From Coenobita brevimanus (Eukaryota > Arthropoda > Malacostraca > Decapoda > Coenobitidae): a stretch of DNA of 64,000 nucleotides. Below are positions 42,692-54,600 of this stretch, one piece after another. The stretch covers positions 37,645,104 to 37,709,103 of the forward strand of contig CM064715.1 of assembly GCA_032717465.1 (NCBI GenBank), read 5' to 3'. The position numbers were made by a program, and so were the translations under genes. Position 1 is the stretch's first letter; the number at the start of each line of letters is the position of its first letter. The notes below the pieces were generated by a model that was not told where the DNA came from, searched no databases, and saw only the letters and a program-made list of their open reading frames with translations.

Positions 42692-42702
42692 GGCGTCGGG
42701 CT

Positions 42703-42726
42703 ATAGATAGATAGATAGATAGATAG
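42703..42726 (+). repeat. (TAGA)n tail of the RTE-like LINE
   Basis: Six tetramer units directly after the element's last unique bases. The two other fragments of the family end in the same tetramer. Confidence 0.9.
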
Positions 42727-42764
42727 TTTTTCCTTCCTCTGTTATGTTATTTAAAAAAAAAAAA

Positions 42765-43477
42765 AAGTTAGAGGGCTGGGAATGGTCACCCTTCTGTGGG
42801 ACAGGCTGAATGAAAGCAAACTTCCAGCAAGAAGGAAAAATGCTAGTTGATAGACAGACAAAAGAGCATACCCAGGCAGGGTGTAAGCACAGACGCACAG
42901 TTCCTAAGGAAAACAGAAGGGACCCCATCAGGTCCATATGCCTTGTTAATACTGAGGCCAGTGATGGCAGAAAGTACATCAACTGAAGAAATTTTAATGT
43001 CAGCCATCAGGAAATCAGAGGGGTAAGAGATGGAGGAACAGCACCAGAATCGTCTAAGGTGGAACTGGAGGAGAAAGTCTGAGCAAAGAGTTCTGCTTTA
43101 TCAGTAGTAGAAATACATACAAAGCCATCAGAGTGGAAAACAGGAGGGAAGGATGATGAGGTAAAGCTGTTAGATAGGTTTTGGCAAGGTGCCACGAGGA
43201 GCAGGAAGAATTCGAGCTGGAGAGTTCAGAGCATTTAGTATGAATTAAATTACTTTTAGCAGAGTGAAGAACAGGCTTAACACAATTCCAAGCAGAAACG
43301 TGAAGAAGGTGAGATTCATGGGTGGGTTAGCTCTGGCACCATATGTAGACCTTCTTGTTGTGGACAGCATTAGAACAAGCGTGATAAAACCATTTTTTTT
43401 TTTATTAGACAAAGAATATGAGAAAGGAATGTATGTTTCCATGCCTGAGAGAAATGCCCTCCATGATGCACATGGCA
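42765..43477 (-). pseudogene. LINE-A copy 2, RT N-terminal part and linker
   Basis: Collinear with copy 1 at about 8206-8935. Short frames show F-P-S-C-W-K-F-A-F-I-Q-P-V-P-Q-K-G-D-H-S-Q-P (the box before the RT core) and an A-F-L/S-G-M-E-T-Y-I-P-F-S-Y linker segment. Bounded by the LINE-A copy 3 insertion on one side and LINE-B on the other. Confidence 0.78.
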
Positions 43478-43990
43478 CCAGTCACCTTGATGCAGTGGCG
43501 GGGCTTGAAACATGGCTGGTAGTGCCACCTACTCTGGAGGCGTGCCTACCTTTGTAGGGTTGGCATCTGTTGGCCTCGTGGACCAAGCACCCCCTACATT
43601 ACTGGTGGAGGTGGCCTGCTGGTGATGTTAGCCCCTCCCCCTTTGCCATCTAGGGCAGGACTCTTGCCTCCCCACGTGTTTGCGGTGTGTGGTGTCCCAT
43701 AATGCTGGGTGACGGGAGTCCTGGGGATTAAGTGATGCTGCACAATGTGCCCTGCAGCTAGCAATACACCTATTTGGTCCCTTATTCTGGCTAGATGAGC
43801 AGCCTGGTTGGGCCCGATGAGGTCAATCAACTGGTCATGCGTTTGCTACAGTCTAGTGGGCACTGGGGGGCCTGGTGGCTCCTATCATCCTGGAGTCGCC
43901 CTTGCCCAGGTCCCCCGGTGGTTACCCATGTATACTCTCCTGCTACCTCTGGGATCGCCAGTGGTGTTTTCCCTGGCATAATACTTTCCT

Positions 43991-45725
43991 TTGTTGGGCT
44001 CCATGGTGGGTGGAGGGATGGGGGAATTAATTTTTTTGGAAGTATTCATGGCAAATTTTAAACTTCATCTGGTTGATGACTCTGTCTCTGGCCACACTTC
44101 TATTGTAACTGTGGAGCCTCACCAGGCCCCTGGTGAGTATCCTCCTCTGCTGCAGTGTTCAGCTGGGACTGGGGGACGTTTGCATCAGGTTGGTGCAGCT
44201 CCAGGGTTGAGAGTACATGAAATGGTGCTTGCATCATATGCCAAGTATCTGGTTTTGAAACCCTCCTTGGGAGGGTCGGTGCTAGATGTAGAATATTTTG
44301 AGTTACACCATGCTATAGTGTCGGCTTGTGGAAGGGACCCTAAGATCTCTTCCCAGGGCAATGGGGGCATACTTATTGAAGCGTCCTCCCTTGAAGAGGG
44401 CTCCCGTTTCTGATGCAGCCATTTCATATGTTCCTCATGGCAGTTTTAACCAAAGGAAGGGTGTCATATTTTCCTGTGACCTCCTCCGATATCCAAAGGC
44501 ATGGCTGTTGGAGGAACTACGGTTGTCTGTTGTGATGAAGGTTGAGTGCCTTCAGAAGAAAATTGATGAAATTTTGACCTCAACCCCGACCATGTTTTTT
44601 TACATACGACAAATTTAATGTTGCCTACATCTGTGAAACTGGCATAGCTATTGCTTCCTGTGAAGCTGTATGTGCCAACCCCAAAGTGCTGCTTCCACTC
44701 CCAGGGGTATGGACAGGTTAGCCAATTTTACCGCCATGCACAGGCTTGCCTTCCTGGTGTCTGTATCTCTTGTGGCGGACCAAGTCATACCAGTGACTGT
44801 CCAGTGTGGGGGTCCTTATGCAGTATCTTCTGAAGACTGTCCTCGCTACTGCCTGGAAAAGGAGATTTTGTCAATTCGAACACTTGAGAAGGTTTAATTT
44901 CCTGAAGCTAAGAAGAGAACCCAGACTCTCTTCTTCCAGCCAGGGATTACTTATGTTGCTGTCCTTTCTGGAATGCCAATGCACCGCCCTGTGTTGCAGA
45001 GACAGCCTCAGCCCATTCCAGTGCCCACTCCACTACCTTGTGCTTTGAGGGATGCTGTCCCCATGGTTCGTACTGATGTTTGCCCGCCCTCCACTCTGTC
45101 TGATTCTGCCCCCACTTCGGTGGCTGATGATTTGCGCACTCCCGTGGTGGTGGCGGATGTACACATTGACATGATTCCTTCTCCCGGCTTTTCCAGTATG
45201 CCTGAGGCTCCATCTGTATCTGGCAAACGTCACCGTGGTTCTTCAGAGTCCTCTGAGCCTGAAGACTGGCCACGTAAGGTCTCTGTTGTCGAACCTTGTG
45301 TCGACCTCTCTCCTGTTCCCCCTGCCCCAGAGGCTGAGGGGCCTAGCCAGGTGGAAGCTGCAACTGATGGATCAGTCTCCTTTGTCGAACCTTGTGTTGA
45401 CCCCTCTCCTGTTCCCTCTGTTGTGAAGGCTGAGGGGTGTAGCCAGGTGGAAGCTGCAGCTGATAGTTCGTCTGTGAACAGGTTCCCACCTGGGGTTGGT
45501 GTTGGACAGACTGTTGGTGCTTCAGTTTTGAAACATTCTATGTCATCCTCACAGGGCTATAATCCTATGGACACTCCTTCCATTTCTAAGGTTTCTGATG
45601 TTGGCACTGGCCATCACACATCATCCAGGGCGGCCTCCAAGCCACTTTCCAACCTACTTTCCAAGCCAAGTGTTATTCCACCTCAGAGGAAAAATGTTGT
45701 AAAACTTTTCTCTTCCTCATCCTGA
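43991..45725 (+). pseudogene. LINE-B ORF1 (Gag-like, zinc knuckle), frameshifted
   Basis: It opens at 43991 (140 codons), moves to other frames near 44400 and again near 44640, and ends in the frame 44973-45725. A Cys/His knuckle, C-I-S-C-G-G-P-S-H-T-S-D-C, is at about 44763-44801, followed by W-G-S-L-C. The last 250 codons are Ser/Pro-rich and contain a duplicated block (V-E-P-C-V-D-x-S-P-V-P twice, with S-Q-V-E-A-A). The role in live elements is RNA binding and particle assembly. The order ORF1, then a Q-W-N-C-R-G endonuclease, is as in Jockey-clade LINEs. Confidence 0.78.
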
Positions 45726-45837
45726 CGTTTGCCCATGGATGTTCAACATAGGGTGCAGGTTCCTGGTGCTGGGCAGTCTCTTCCCAAGGGCTTTCCTAAG
45801 CATCAGTCCAAACTCACGTGATTGTCAGGAGATATAC

Positions 45838-46855
45838 AGTCCCACACTTAATCATCATTCCTCTAGTATGGGTTCAATCATCCAGTGGAATTGTCGGGGT
45901 TTATGTGCTAGCTATGAGAAATTATGGCATCTTGTTTCTCAATTTACTCCTCTGTGCATGTGCATCCAGGAGACCATGGTAGGTGATGCTGTTCCTTCTG
46001 GTCCTGCTGGCTACCATGCCATTTATTCCGATCCTGTGCTATTCCATGGTCGTCATGGAGGTACTGCTTTTTTCTTCACCAGGATATTCCTTACAGTCAT
46101 CTGGACATCTCCATTACCCTGCAGGCTGTTCCTGTCCAGATGTTTTTACGTTGGCAGTATACAGTTTCCAGTCTTTATCTGCTCCCTAGTGCTACTACTG
46201 GAAGGGCGGATCTGGAATGCCTTATTCGTGGCCCTCCTTCTCCCTTTCTGTTACCAGGAGATATGAATGGTCACCATCCAAAATGGGGGAATAGTTAGGC
46301 CAACCCTTGGGGTGTTATGCTGGCCTCTTTAGTGGAAGATGAGGAGTTGGGCATTTTCAACTCCGATAAAATGACTTATTTCCATAGCCTGATTGGAACT
46401 TTTACTGCTACTGATTTGTCCTTAGGCTCAGCTGATGCTGTTTTAGCTTTTACCTGGGATGTGTTACCAGACCTTATGGCAGCGACCATTTTCTGTTAAT
46501 CTTAACTGCTGGTGCAGGTGGTCCTCAGCCTCGTCTTTCTCGCTGACTTCTGGATAAGGCTGACTGGCCACGTTTCAGGGAATTAAGTTTGATTTCCCTT
46601 TCTGTCAACGAGTTTTGCTGTCTTACTGAGATAGTGTCATATTTCACTGACCTATTGCACTCAGCAGCCCTATTATCTGTTCCAAAAACAAGGGGTCAAA
46701 TTCCTAAATGTCCAGTTTCTTGGTGAAACTCTGATTGCAGTTTTGCAGTGAGAGCCAAACGAGTTGTGTTCTCTCGACTTTGTCATCACTGTGGAGATCC
46801 TCAGTATTTGGTGGCGTATCAGAGGGCACAAGCTCATATGAGGCGTCGCACATAG
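45838..46855 (+). pseudogene. LINE-B ORF2 endonuclease part (broken)
   Basis: The domain starts with I-I-Q-W-N-C-R-G near 45875, with I-Q-E-T-M (catalytic Glu) near 45966. A frameshift before 46090 moves reading to S-L-Y-L-L-P and then P-G-D-M-N-G-H-H-P-K-W-G, the D-x-N box, near 46255-46285. Further stops follow. The last recognisable coding part is A-H-M-R-R-R near 46845, just before the insertion. Confidence 0.8.
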
Positions 46856-46984
46856 AAAGGGTCCAACACACCACTTTTAAAAATTGCCAGAAAATGCAGT
46901 CAATGTTTGGCAACATGAAAATGATTGTTACTCAGTTACTTTAAGAGCTAGTGCCTTCATTTTTTTTTTTTTTTCTGAAGCTTG

Positions 46985-47060
46985 AAATGCATCTCTCTAT
47001 CTATCTATGTCTATCTATCTCTCTATTGCCAGATGCCATAATCCCATAAGGGATTACTTT
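46985..47060 (-). mobile_element. Tiny 3'-end fragment of the RTE-like LINE
   Basis: (CTAT)n-like repeats at 46994-47025 run into ATTGCCAGATGCC-TAATCCC, which matches ATTGCCAGACGCCTCAATCCC at 21824 (the 3' end of the RTE fragment). Only about 30 bp of element body remains. Confidence 0.65.
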
Positions 47061-47458
47061 TTGAAAATGGAAATGCTTTAGTACTTTTTTAGTTCAGAAA
47101 TTTATGTTACTGTTGCATAATAAAAAACTAAGAACTTAAAAATTAATAAATTCCAAATTGTTGTTATCTGCTATATATTACCGACCTTTGAGTGCATTTT
47201 CTGGCACAGTATTGGTTCATAAATGGTGGTACATGTTCATATGCAGAATAATACGGTTTTAAAACATATTAGTCATAATCATATTAATAATCATAGTAAC
47301 ACAGTGGTAGTCTTATTATCCCTCATTTTCTCCCATTCGCCCTCTGTCTGCCCCGTCAGTCCATTCATCATTAATGTTTTCACAGTCACTCTGTATTCAA
47401 CATAAACACAATAAAGGCAATACTAGTCTTATAATAATAATAATAATGATAATATTAA

Positions 47459-48458
47459 CCCCTAAAACGCGGGGCGTCGTATTTGCGATGCTCGGCGAAA
47501 AGGACATAATGGCGGAACGTCGCGTTTGCGATTCGAGTTAATTTTGAATAAACGCGGGCAAGCATGTTCCAGCTGGTATTGTCTATCAGTACCACCACCC
47601 TTTAGCTACAATTAGCATACTTTACCTTTGTACTACTGACCTCCGTTGTTGCCAAGTATCGCGTTTTTCCCCCCTCCTCCCACCACCATGGCCCGGCCAG
47701 CCTGGCTGTGATACATGGCAGCGCTCTGACTGCTCAGAACTGTAAATCTGCGCTCTCCTCTCACAAGCAGTTTATGCTAATAGGAAACGCTTGTTTCCCC
47801 AGTTGTAACACTAGCTTTTTTTCGCACAGTTTGCCCCTGTTTAGCATCAGTTTACTGCAGGCTTTCAAAGTGACATTATGGTGAGTTCTAGCTCTTCCGA
47901 GTCAGTGCGAGCAGCCGACAGGAACAAGAATACAGTGACGGGCGTAAGGCAGAATAAAAAGCGCGCTGTGGTGATCTTTTGGGAAGTAATATGATTGAAA
48001 ATAATGTAGTATACATGTTTTTAGCTGTGAAAATGGAAATGTTTGTTGAGTGACGGGAAGACCGCCGCCGCGCTGCATGTCGGCTGTACGCTTCGTTGAT
48101 TTTAGCCTTATTTTCAGTGCTTATTGTACAAATACGGATTCCAAACTACCTGTACGTTGTAGTATAAAGTTTACTGTGACAGAATGAGGCTGTGGTAGAG
48201 AGGAAACCGGGTTGCTGGAGGTGTGAAAGTGAAGATTTTGTTATCCAACTTTGCAATCTCCACAAGTCCTTGGGTAGTCCACGAAGGCTCAACACCTGTC
48301 TCTGGAGAAAGCTGAATGTAAGTACTATCTGCCATACCAAGTATAATGTTCTTTGGTTAATCTCTGATTTTTGGATAATATTTTCCTACAGATACTCAGA
48401 CCGCGATCGAACGCCGCCACCCGGGGGGGGTCGGCTGTCGATGGCCGCGCATTAGGGG
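47459..48458. mobile_element. piggyBac-like MITE, 1,000 bp, TTAA-flanked
   Basis: TTAA lies at 47455-47458 and 48459-48462. The left end CCCCTAAAACGCGG and the inverted right end CCCCTAATGCGCGG match well (about 12 of 14). TTAA targets and CCC ends are the piggyBac hallmark. No transposase; the longest frame (48192-48455) has no known motif. Confidence 0.82.
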
Positions 48459-48462
48459 TTAA

Positions 48463-49080
48463 GCATTACTATGAATAATACCATTACAGTCCTGTTGTTA
48501 TTGTCCTTCATTCTCTTGCTTTCTCCCTCTGTCTGAGTGTATTCAGTAAAAATTGGTGCCTTACTATTCACTTTCTTTTCTGAGAATAATCTATAGTAAA
48601 CCTGGGTAATAAGTGCAAAAATGCAAAGATCCTGATGCACACATGAACAGACGCCAGTGTAACAATGGACTGGCATGTTCCTGGGCTCCATCCCAGGCGA
48701 TATGATTGGGTGAAAGAGGGGGTGTGTTCACAAGCAACTTGCTGATTGGTGTACGAGTCCTGCTGAGCATGACGTCACCTCCCCGTCACCACCCTCCCAG
48801 CCCCTACCTTCTGCGCCACTCACTGAGTTAACAGGATATTGGACCCCATCTATATGAAGGCTGCCTGGGACAACCACCGCCCGGCCTCTAAGGTTTATTC
48901 ACACATGTTGTTTTGTATGGACTATGAGCCATACGTTGAGTGGAGCAAGGTCTTCCATCAAAGCCCAGCGCATATAGGAAGGGTGAAAATAGTGTTATAT
49001 GTACTGTAATAAAACAGGTTTGACTGGGGGTGGCATGTTGGGCCCTTTCTACACGCAACCCCTCATATACAGTTAGGCGG
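48463..49080. other. Unassigned sequence
   Basis: No gene recognised. A GTAATAAAACAGG (about 49005) resembles a poly(A) signal context but nothing upstream looks like a gene. Confidence 0.35.
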
Positions 49081-49082
49081 GT

Positions 49083-51694
49083 TTTAAAGGAGGCCAGACA
49101 TTCATCCTGGAAGGGTTATATTTCCTCCACCAGTTCAAGGGCTTCCCTCACTTAGGTGTGGAACCAGGTAAGGAAAATTTCAGGAAAATTTACTATTCTC
49201 TCCCCTCCTGTTTTATCTGCAGCAGATGGAATCGTGGCTGATCCTTTCGCTGTTGTAGAGTTGTTTGTTGATCATTTTGCCAGTATGTCACAGAAGGATG
49301 CAGATATGCATTCGGCTTGCCACCGCCAGTGCCTAAAATCTCGTGGTCTCTGTTTTGCTTCTGCTGGGGGAGTCTTATAATGTTCCCTCTTCTATTTCTG
49401 AACTCCAGGCGGCTCTGTCACAATGCCATGATTCCTCTCCTGGTTGCGATGATATTCCTTATGCCTTTTTATGTCACCTGTCTGATGAGTCCCTTTTGTT
49501 TTTGCTTTCGTTATTTAATAAGATCTGGTGTTCTGGTGAGTTACAGCTAGTTGGGGTGTTGCTGTAATCATCCCCATCCCCAAACTTGGTAAGGACCACC
49601 TACAGCCGACGAATTATCTGCCTATTTCTCTGACTTCTTGTATATGTAAAGTTCTGAAAAAGATGGTCAATGTTAGGCTTGTGTGGTTTATGGAGAGAGG
49701 TGACTTCTTATCCCCCGCCCAGTATGGTCTTTGAAATATGCGATCTATCTCTGATTCAGTACTGTCCTTGGAATCACCTGTCTGTGAGGCTTTCTCCACT
49801 AACCAACACCAGGCCCTGGTCTTCTTTGATCTGGCGTCATGGCATTGTACTTTCTTTTCATGAGTTTGGTTTTTGTTGGCAGTTGCCTATATTTATTCAT
49901 CAATTTTTGAACATTTTTTAATGGTCCAGTTGAGAGGAGTGCTTTCTAATGCCCGTGCACTAGAAGATGGAATACCACAGGGGAGTACCCTTAGTGTTAA
50001 TCTCTTTGCTGTAGCCATCAACGGCATAAACAGTGTACTTCTTGAAAGTGTACGAGAGTCACTGTATGTCAATAACCTCTCAATTTCCTTCACGGCATCT
50101 AGAATGTCTCTGATAGAGAGGAAGTTGCAGCTGGCCCTTGATAGAATTTCTGCCTGGGCAGAGTCTCTCAGCTTCCTTTTTCCTGTAACAAAGACAGTGG
50201 CTATGCATTTTTATCATCTTCGGGGGGTTCACCCAGACCCTGACTTGCATTTCTATGGTCGGAGAATGTCCTGTGTGGAAAAGACGCGGTTTCTGGGTCT
50301 TCTATTTGATAGACTACTATCCTGGGTTCCTCATATTCGTTCTGTTAAGGTGGCTTGATTAAAGCTTTGAGTCTTTTGAAGGGTTTGGCCCATACCTCAT
50401 GGAGTTCTGACCATCAGATTCTCCTCCTCTTGAATAGGTCTCTTATTCTTATTAAACTTGAATAAGGATGCGAGGTCTACTCCTCTGCAACAGATGCCCG
50501 TCTTCGGTTGTTAAATTCTGTAAATCATGCTAGTGTACATTTGGTGACTGGGGCATTCAGGTCATCCCCAGTTTCAAGTTTGTTGGTGGATGCTAGTGTA
50601 CTCCCCTTGGATTTGTGACACCAGTCATTGACGATGAGGTGTTGGTGTCATCTTCACCACATTCCGGACTCAGTTTCTTGTGTCATCATCTTCCAGTATT
50701 CCCGATCTTCTTTCTATGACGCCTGTCCCAGTTTCCTGAAGCCCTTTGGTTACAGGGTCAGGTCTGTTGTGTTAGCCTTCTCTGTTCCGAGACTGGCAGT
50801 TTGTCCACATCGGATCCCAAGGGTGGGTTTTTGGCAACTCTCTCATGTGACATTTTCTGGGTCTTTTGTTGGTAAAAAGGGCTCACTTCTCTCTCATGTA
50901 TTCTCTCTCTCTTTTTAGAACATGCCTCCACTCATGAGGGTTCTGTCCCCATCTATACTGATGGGTCTAAGACTGATACTGGAGTAGGCTTTGGTGTTGC
51001 CTTCCCTTTCTTTAGTAGAGGCGGTAGCCTTCCTGGTATTACTTCCGTTAATACAGCAGAACTGACTGCAATTTTATATCCTCTCAAAATCATTTTTACC
51101 CTCCTCCAATCTGTTTTTATGATTTTTAGTTCCCGTGGTGCTCTTTCTGCACTGGAGTCTTTTAATGCATCCCATCCATTGGTTTTATCAATTTTAGAGT
51201 GGCTTTTTCCTCTTGGCCATTGTGGCCGTCATGTGGACTTCTGCTGGGATCCCGCACATGTTGGTGTAATGGGTAATGAGAGGGTAGATACATTAGCTGA
51301 AGCTGCATCTTCTCATCAGCCCCCAACCAACTACCCGCTTCCTGGTTCTGCTGCAACACCTTACTTGCGGTACGTGATTCGCACGAGTTGGCAGAGACAC
51401 TGGGATGGTGTTGCTCATAATAAGCTAAAACAAATCTTTCGGAGAGTGGTTGTGCCAAGGGTTCTCCCCTCCATGCCTCGGCGATTGGAGGTGGCACTTC
51501 CCAGGCTTTGCATTGGGCACTCTCGGCTTATACATGGGTTCCTGATGAGTGATGGGACTCAACCGCACTGTGATGGTTGCCTTGTTCCCCATACTGTCCG
51601 TCACTTGCTGGTCGAGTGTCCAAGTCTGGGGGACCTACGTCAGAGACTCCTCCGTAGGCATAAGGGGGCAGATGGTGCCTACTGTCAGTCCTGA
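49083..51694 (+). pseudogene. LINE-B ORF2 linker, reverse transcriptase and RNase H (broken)
   Basis: The reading resumes with V-W-N-Q-V-R-K-I-S-G-K-F near 49157. The RT is split over frames. Frame 49873-50358 has D-G-I-P-Q-G-S-T-L-S and then L-Y-V-N-N, where Y-x-D-D is expected, so both catalytic Asp are replaced by Asn. RNase H follows at about 50950-51300: P-I-Y-T-D-G-S-K-T-D, N-T-A-E-L-T-A, and G-N-E-R-V-D-T-L-A. The C-terminal Cys/His cluster C-D-G-C ... H-L-L-V-E-C is at about 51570-51620, and the frame stops at 51694. RT and RNase H act in copying element RNA; this copy is inactive. Confidence 0.85.
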
Positions 51695-51942
51695 AGTTTG
51701 GTGGAGCCTCAAGCGTTTTTACTGAAGTTTTTAATTTTCTTCAGAAGGCGGGCCTTCTTCAACTTTAATAAGTAATTAATATATTATCCTTTTGTTTTTT
51801 TCATTGTGTTATTCCTACAAACAGGTATAACTTTATTTTGAATATTCATTTTTTATTTTCGGCGTCTTTTACCTTGTTGTCCGGCGGTATATGACCCAGG
51901 CAGTTGCGCCGCCAGATTTTAATAATAGTCAATCGCACGTGA
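51695..51942 (+). other. 3' UTR of LINE-B
   Basis: AT-rich, non-coding, ending near AATAATAGTCAATC where LINE-A copy 2 resumes. Confidence 0.6.
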
Positions 51943-52880
51943 AACATTCAAGTGGCTCTTGGCCACGGGAGCAATGATTGATCCAGGGAAAATCGAAGAA
52001 GTACTGACTGAGGGCCTCCCTATTAGCAGCTTCAAATTGCCACAACCAACGTTTCTTTTGAGGGTCCACAGGCTGTACTGGAGCAACAGGACAGGTTAAG
52101 GTGATAAGGTTATGAACAGAGGAGCCCCGTGGAGAGGAAGGATGTTCAGCATAAACAGAAGGGTTAGTTGTAAGGAAGAGGTCAGGTATGTTGGAACTCT
52201 TTCCATGGCAGTCAGGGATACAGGTAGGGTGCTGTACAAGCTGTTCTAGGTCGTTAAGAATAGAAAAGATGTAGGTTTATTCACCAGGTGGATCAGTGAA
52301 AGAAGAGGAGAGCCAAAGGTGGTGGTGAACATTGAAATCTTCTAGAATGGACGTTTCAGACAAAAGAAGTGGATAGGATGTGCTCCATTGTAGAAGTAAG
52401 ATAGCCGAAGAATTTTTCGTAGTCAGTAGAGCTGTGGGAAAAGTAAACAGCACAGATATATTTAGTCAGAGAACTACAGGAAAGCCAAAGACAGAGAGTA
52501 GAAAATTCTGAAGAATCAGATTCAGGAACACTAGAGCAAGATAAGTCGTTGCTTACATATACGGAACAGCCACCTTTGGCTTTGAAATGAGTATAGAGAA
52601 AGTAGGAGGATACAGAGTTGCCTCGGACAACTGTGTCAGTTCAGAAGAGAAGGTGGGGTTTAGAGGAGGAGAGGTGGTGCTCAACAGGGAGAAAGTTAGA
52701 GGAAAGGCTGTGAATGTTGCAGAAATGAAGAAATGAGCCAGACAATGATTCCAAGCATCTCGATTGGCCGTCACCAGGAGAGGGGCATTTATGTTGCCCC
52801 CCCCCCACCCTCCCTCGGGGACTTTGAGGCTAGGTTAAATGATGAAGCCATTTTATTGAATTTTTAATAGGAAAAGGGGA
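51943..52880 (-). pseudogene. LINE-A copy 2, endonuclease and N-terminal part
   Basis: Collinear with copy 1 at about 8940-9860 on the minus strand. The frame 52774-52553 (A-W-N-H-C-L-A-H-F-F-I-S-A-T-F) is the counterpart of the copy 1 frame at 9905-9648, and words such as GTGGATCAGTGAAAG-A are shared. Broken by many stops. Confidence 0.75.
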
Positions 52881-53099
52881 GAAGAGGGGGACGAAACGAG
52901 CTCCAACCTCCACTAACCCGGTTCTCAACCCACCCTCCCCATACTCCTTCCCACCCACCCTGCTTTCATTCTTAACTAGCAGTTACATCTCAAGCTGATC
53001 TCATACTTAACACTCCTAGTCACACTACTAACACACAAACATAAAACGCTAGGATAAGTAAAAAGTATATAACTATCAACAGGCTGCAGCAAGAAATTA
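52881..53099. other. Probable LINE-A 5' flank, unassigned
   Basis: C-rich then AT-rich, no gene. Confidence 0.35.
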
Positions 53100-53490
<391 letters not shown>

Positions 53491-53939
53491 TAATTGTGCT
53501 GTTGCATCAAAATCGTTGATACTGTTGACTTGGGAATCTTTTTGCTAGTTGCTAATTTGCTGTAGTTAGCACCAGCTTTATGCCGCCGAATGATGTCCAG
53601 TTTTGATGCCAAGTTGGCGAGCACATGCCTGCTCTTGACAGGGGTAGTAGTAGGGGCCTTGGGTGAAGCCATGGTGGTGCTGTAGTATTCCACGTGGTCA
53701 AATAGAAATGCAGACTTAGGCAACCGATGAACAGGGCAGAGCACGGGAGACTGAGCTGCAGAGCATGGGAGATTGAGGCAACTTAGTCGGTCTGTCTGGA
53801 GGCGTGCGGTTTGAATTGTCGAAATGGCATGGATAACCATGGCAAAACAACGAAAAAGGCTATAGATTTAAAAATGTCGAAACAACGAATTGTCGAAGAA
53901 CGACCTGTCGAAAAACGAGGGCTTGGTGTATACTATACC

Positions 53940-54556
53940 ACTAATAGTATTTTTTTTTTTTTTTTTCATTATAAAAATCTGGACCTCCTGGTGCAACAAG
54001 GTGCAAATTGACCAAAAATAAAAAGTGCCAGAAAATTATGTCAAAGTTTTTGAAGCTCCAAGTGACCATAATTTGTTTTGTTTTTATAGATAGAGAGATG
54101 ATGCTTACAACACAAATGGAGTTCACTCTTTTAGGTTACAGCTCACTGCTCTTCCTTTCAGTGGATAGAGGCCTGTTTCCACATTGAAAAGACATAACAG
54201 CTGTCAAGGTCACGTCGACCATTGTTTTTCAGTGACTAACAGACTTTATTGCCATTGTTCTTTTGAACGAATATCCACTTGAATATGGAAGTTAAGGCCT
54301 TGGAGAGCCCAACCACATGCATAACTCATTTTTGGTTGGTATGGTCTTTTCGCCCCTTGTCACACTGGAGGTTCCATTATACTGTATAACAATACTGTAC
54401 CTTACAGTACTCGGAAAACCTGGTCCTCGATATTTTTGGCATTCAATACACCATCATCATTATCATCACTTATAATCATTTGCTTGTACACAAAGAGTAC
54501 AAAACCATTTATTCTGCTGTTTGAATGCATTATAATTATGGTTTCCAAGCTCTTTA
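53940..54556. other. Unassigned spacer
   Basis: A T-run at about 53949-53966, otherwise no recognisable structure. Confidence 0.4.
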
Positions 54557-54600
54557 TCTCTCTCTCTCTCTCTCTCTCTCTTTGTATATATATATATATT
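54557..54600. repeat. (TC)n-(TA)n microsatellite
   Basis: About 12 TC units, a short spacer, then about 7 TA units, directly left of the giant LTR. Confidence 0.95.

Larger units (their letters stand above)
39516..42726 (+). mobile_element. Near-intact RTE-like LINE
   Basis: The element starts in a 5' region with CCCCCAGTATCCCTGCTTGTCGTACGAGGCGACT (39560-39593, approximate left edge) and ends in TAGGGCGTCGGGCTA followed by (TAGA)n at 42703-42726. It has a single ORF with an endonuclease and RT, unlike the two-domain-plus-RNase H layout of family B. Two 3'-end fragments of the same family are at 21806-22400 and 46985-47060. It is inserted at the 3' end of LINE-A copy 3. Confidence 0.85.
46860..49080. 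other. Insertion in LINE-B holding an RTE tail, a MITE and unassigned DNA
   Basis: LINE-B coding sequence stops near 46855 and resumes near 49083. The insert has a T-run (about 46960-46974), the RTE-like tail fragment, the MITE at 47459-48458, and 48463-49080 in which I recognise nothing. What the whole insert was is unclear. Confidence 0.5.
43478..51942 (+). mobile_element. LINE family B (Jockey/R1-like, with RNase H), full length but dead
   Basis: Order on the plus strand: 5' UTR (43478-43990), ORF1 with zinc knuckle (43991-45725), ORF2 endonuclease (45838-46850), an insertion of about 2.2 kb (46860-49080), ORF2 linker, RT and RNase H (49083-51694), and a 3' UTR to about 51942. It lies in LINE-A copy 2. 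GCACATGGCAC at the left edge and GCACGTGAAAC at the right edge match at 8 of 11 positions and may be the old target duplication. Confidence 0.82.
35225..52880 (-). mobile_element. Host LINE family A copy 2, split by three insertions
   Basis: Minus-strand pieces collinear with family A copy 1 lie at 35225-37245 (3' end to mid-RT), 42765-43477 (RT N-terminal part and linker) and 51943-52880 (endonuclease and N-terminus). The breaks fall between bases adjacent in copy 1: GGGCGAT before 37246 rejoins AGAGGG-TGGGAATGG at 42767, and GCACATGGCAC before 43478 rejoins GTGGCTC-TGG after 51943. The inserts are a hAT MITE (35476-35769), a plus-strand LINE-A (37246-42764) and LINE-B (43478-51942). All frames of this host copy are broken. 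Confidence 0.85.
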
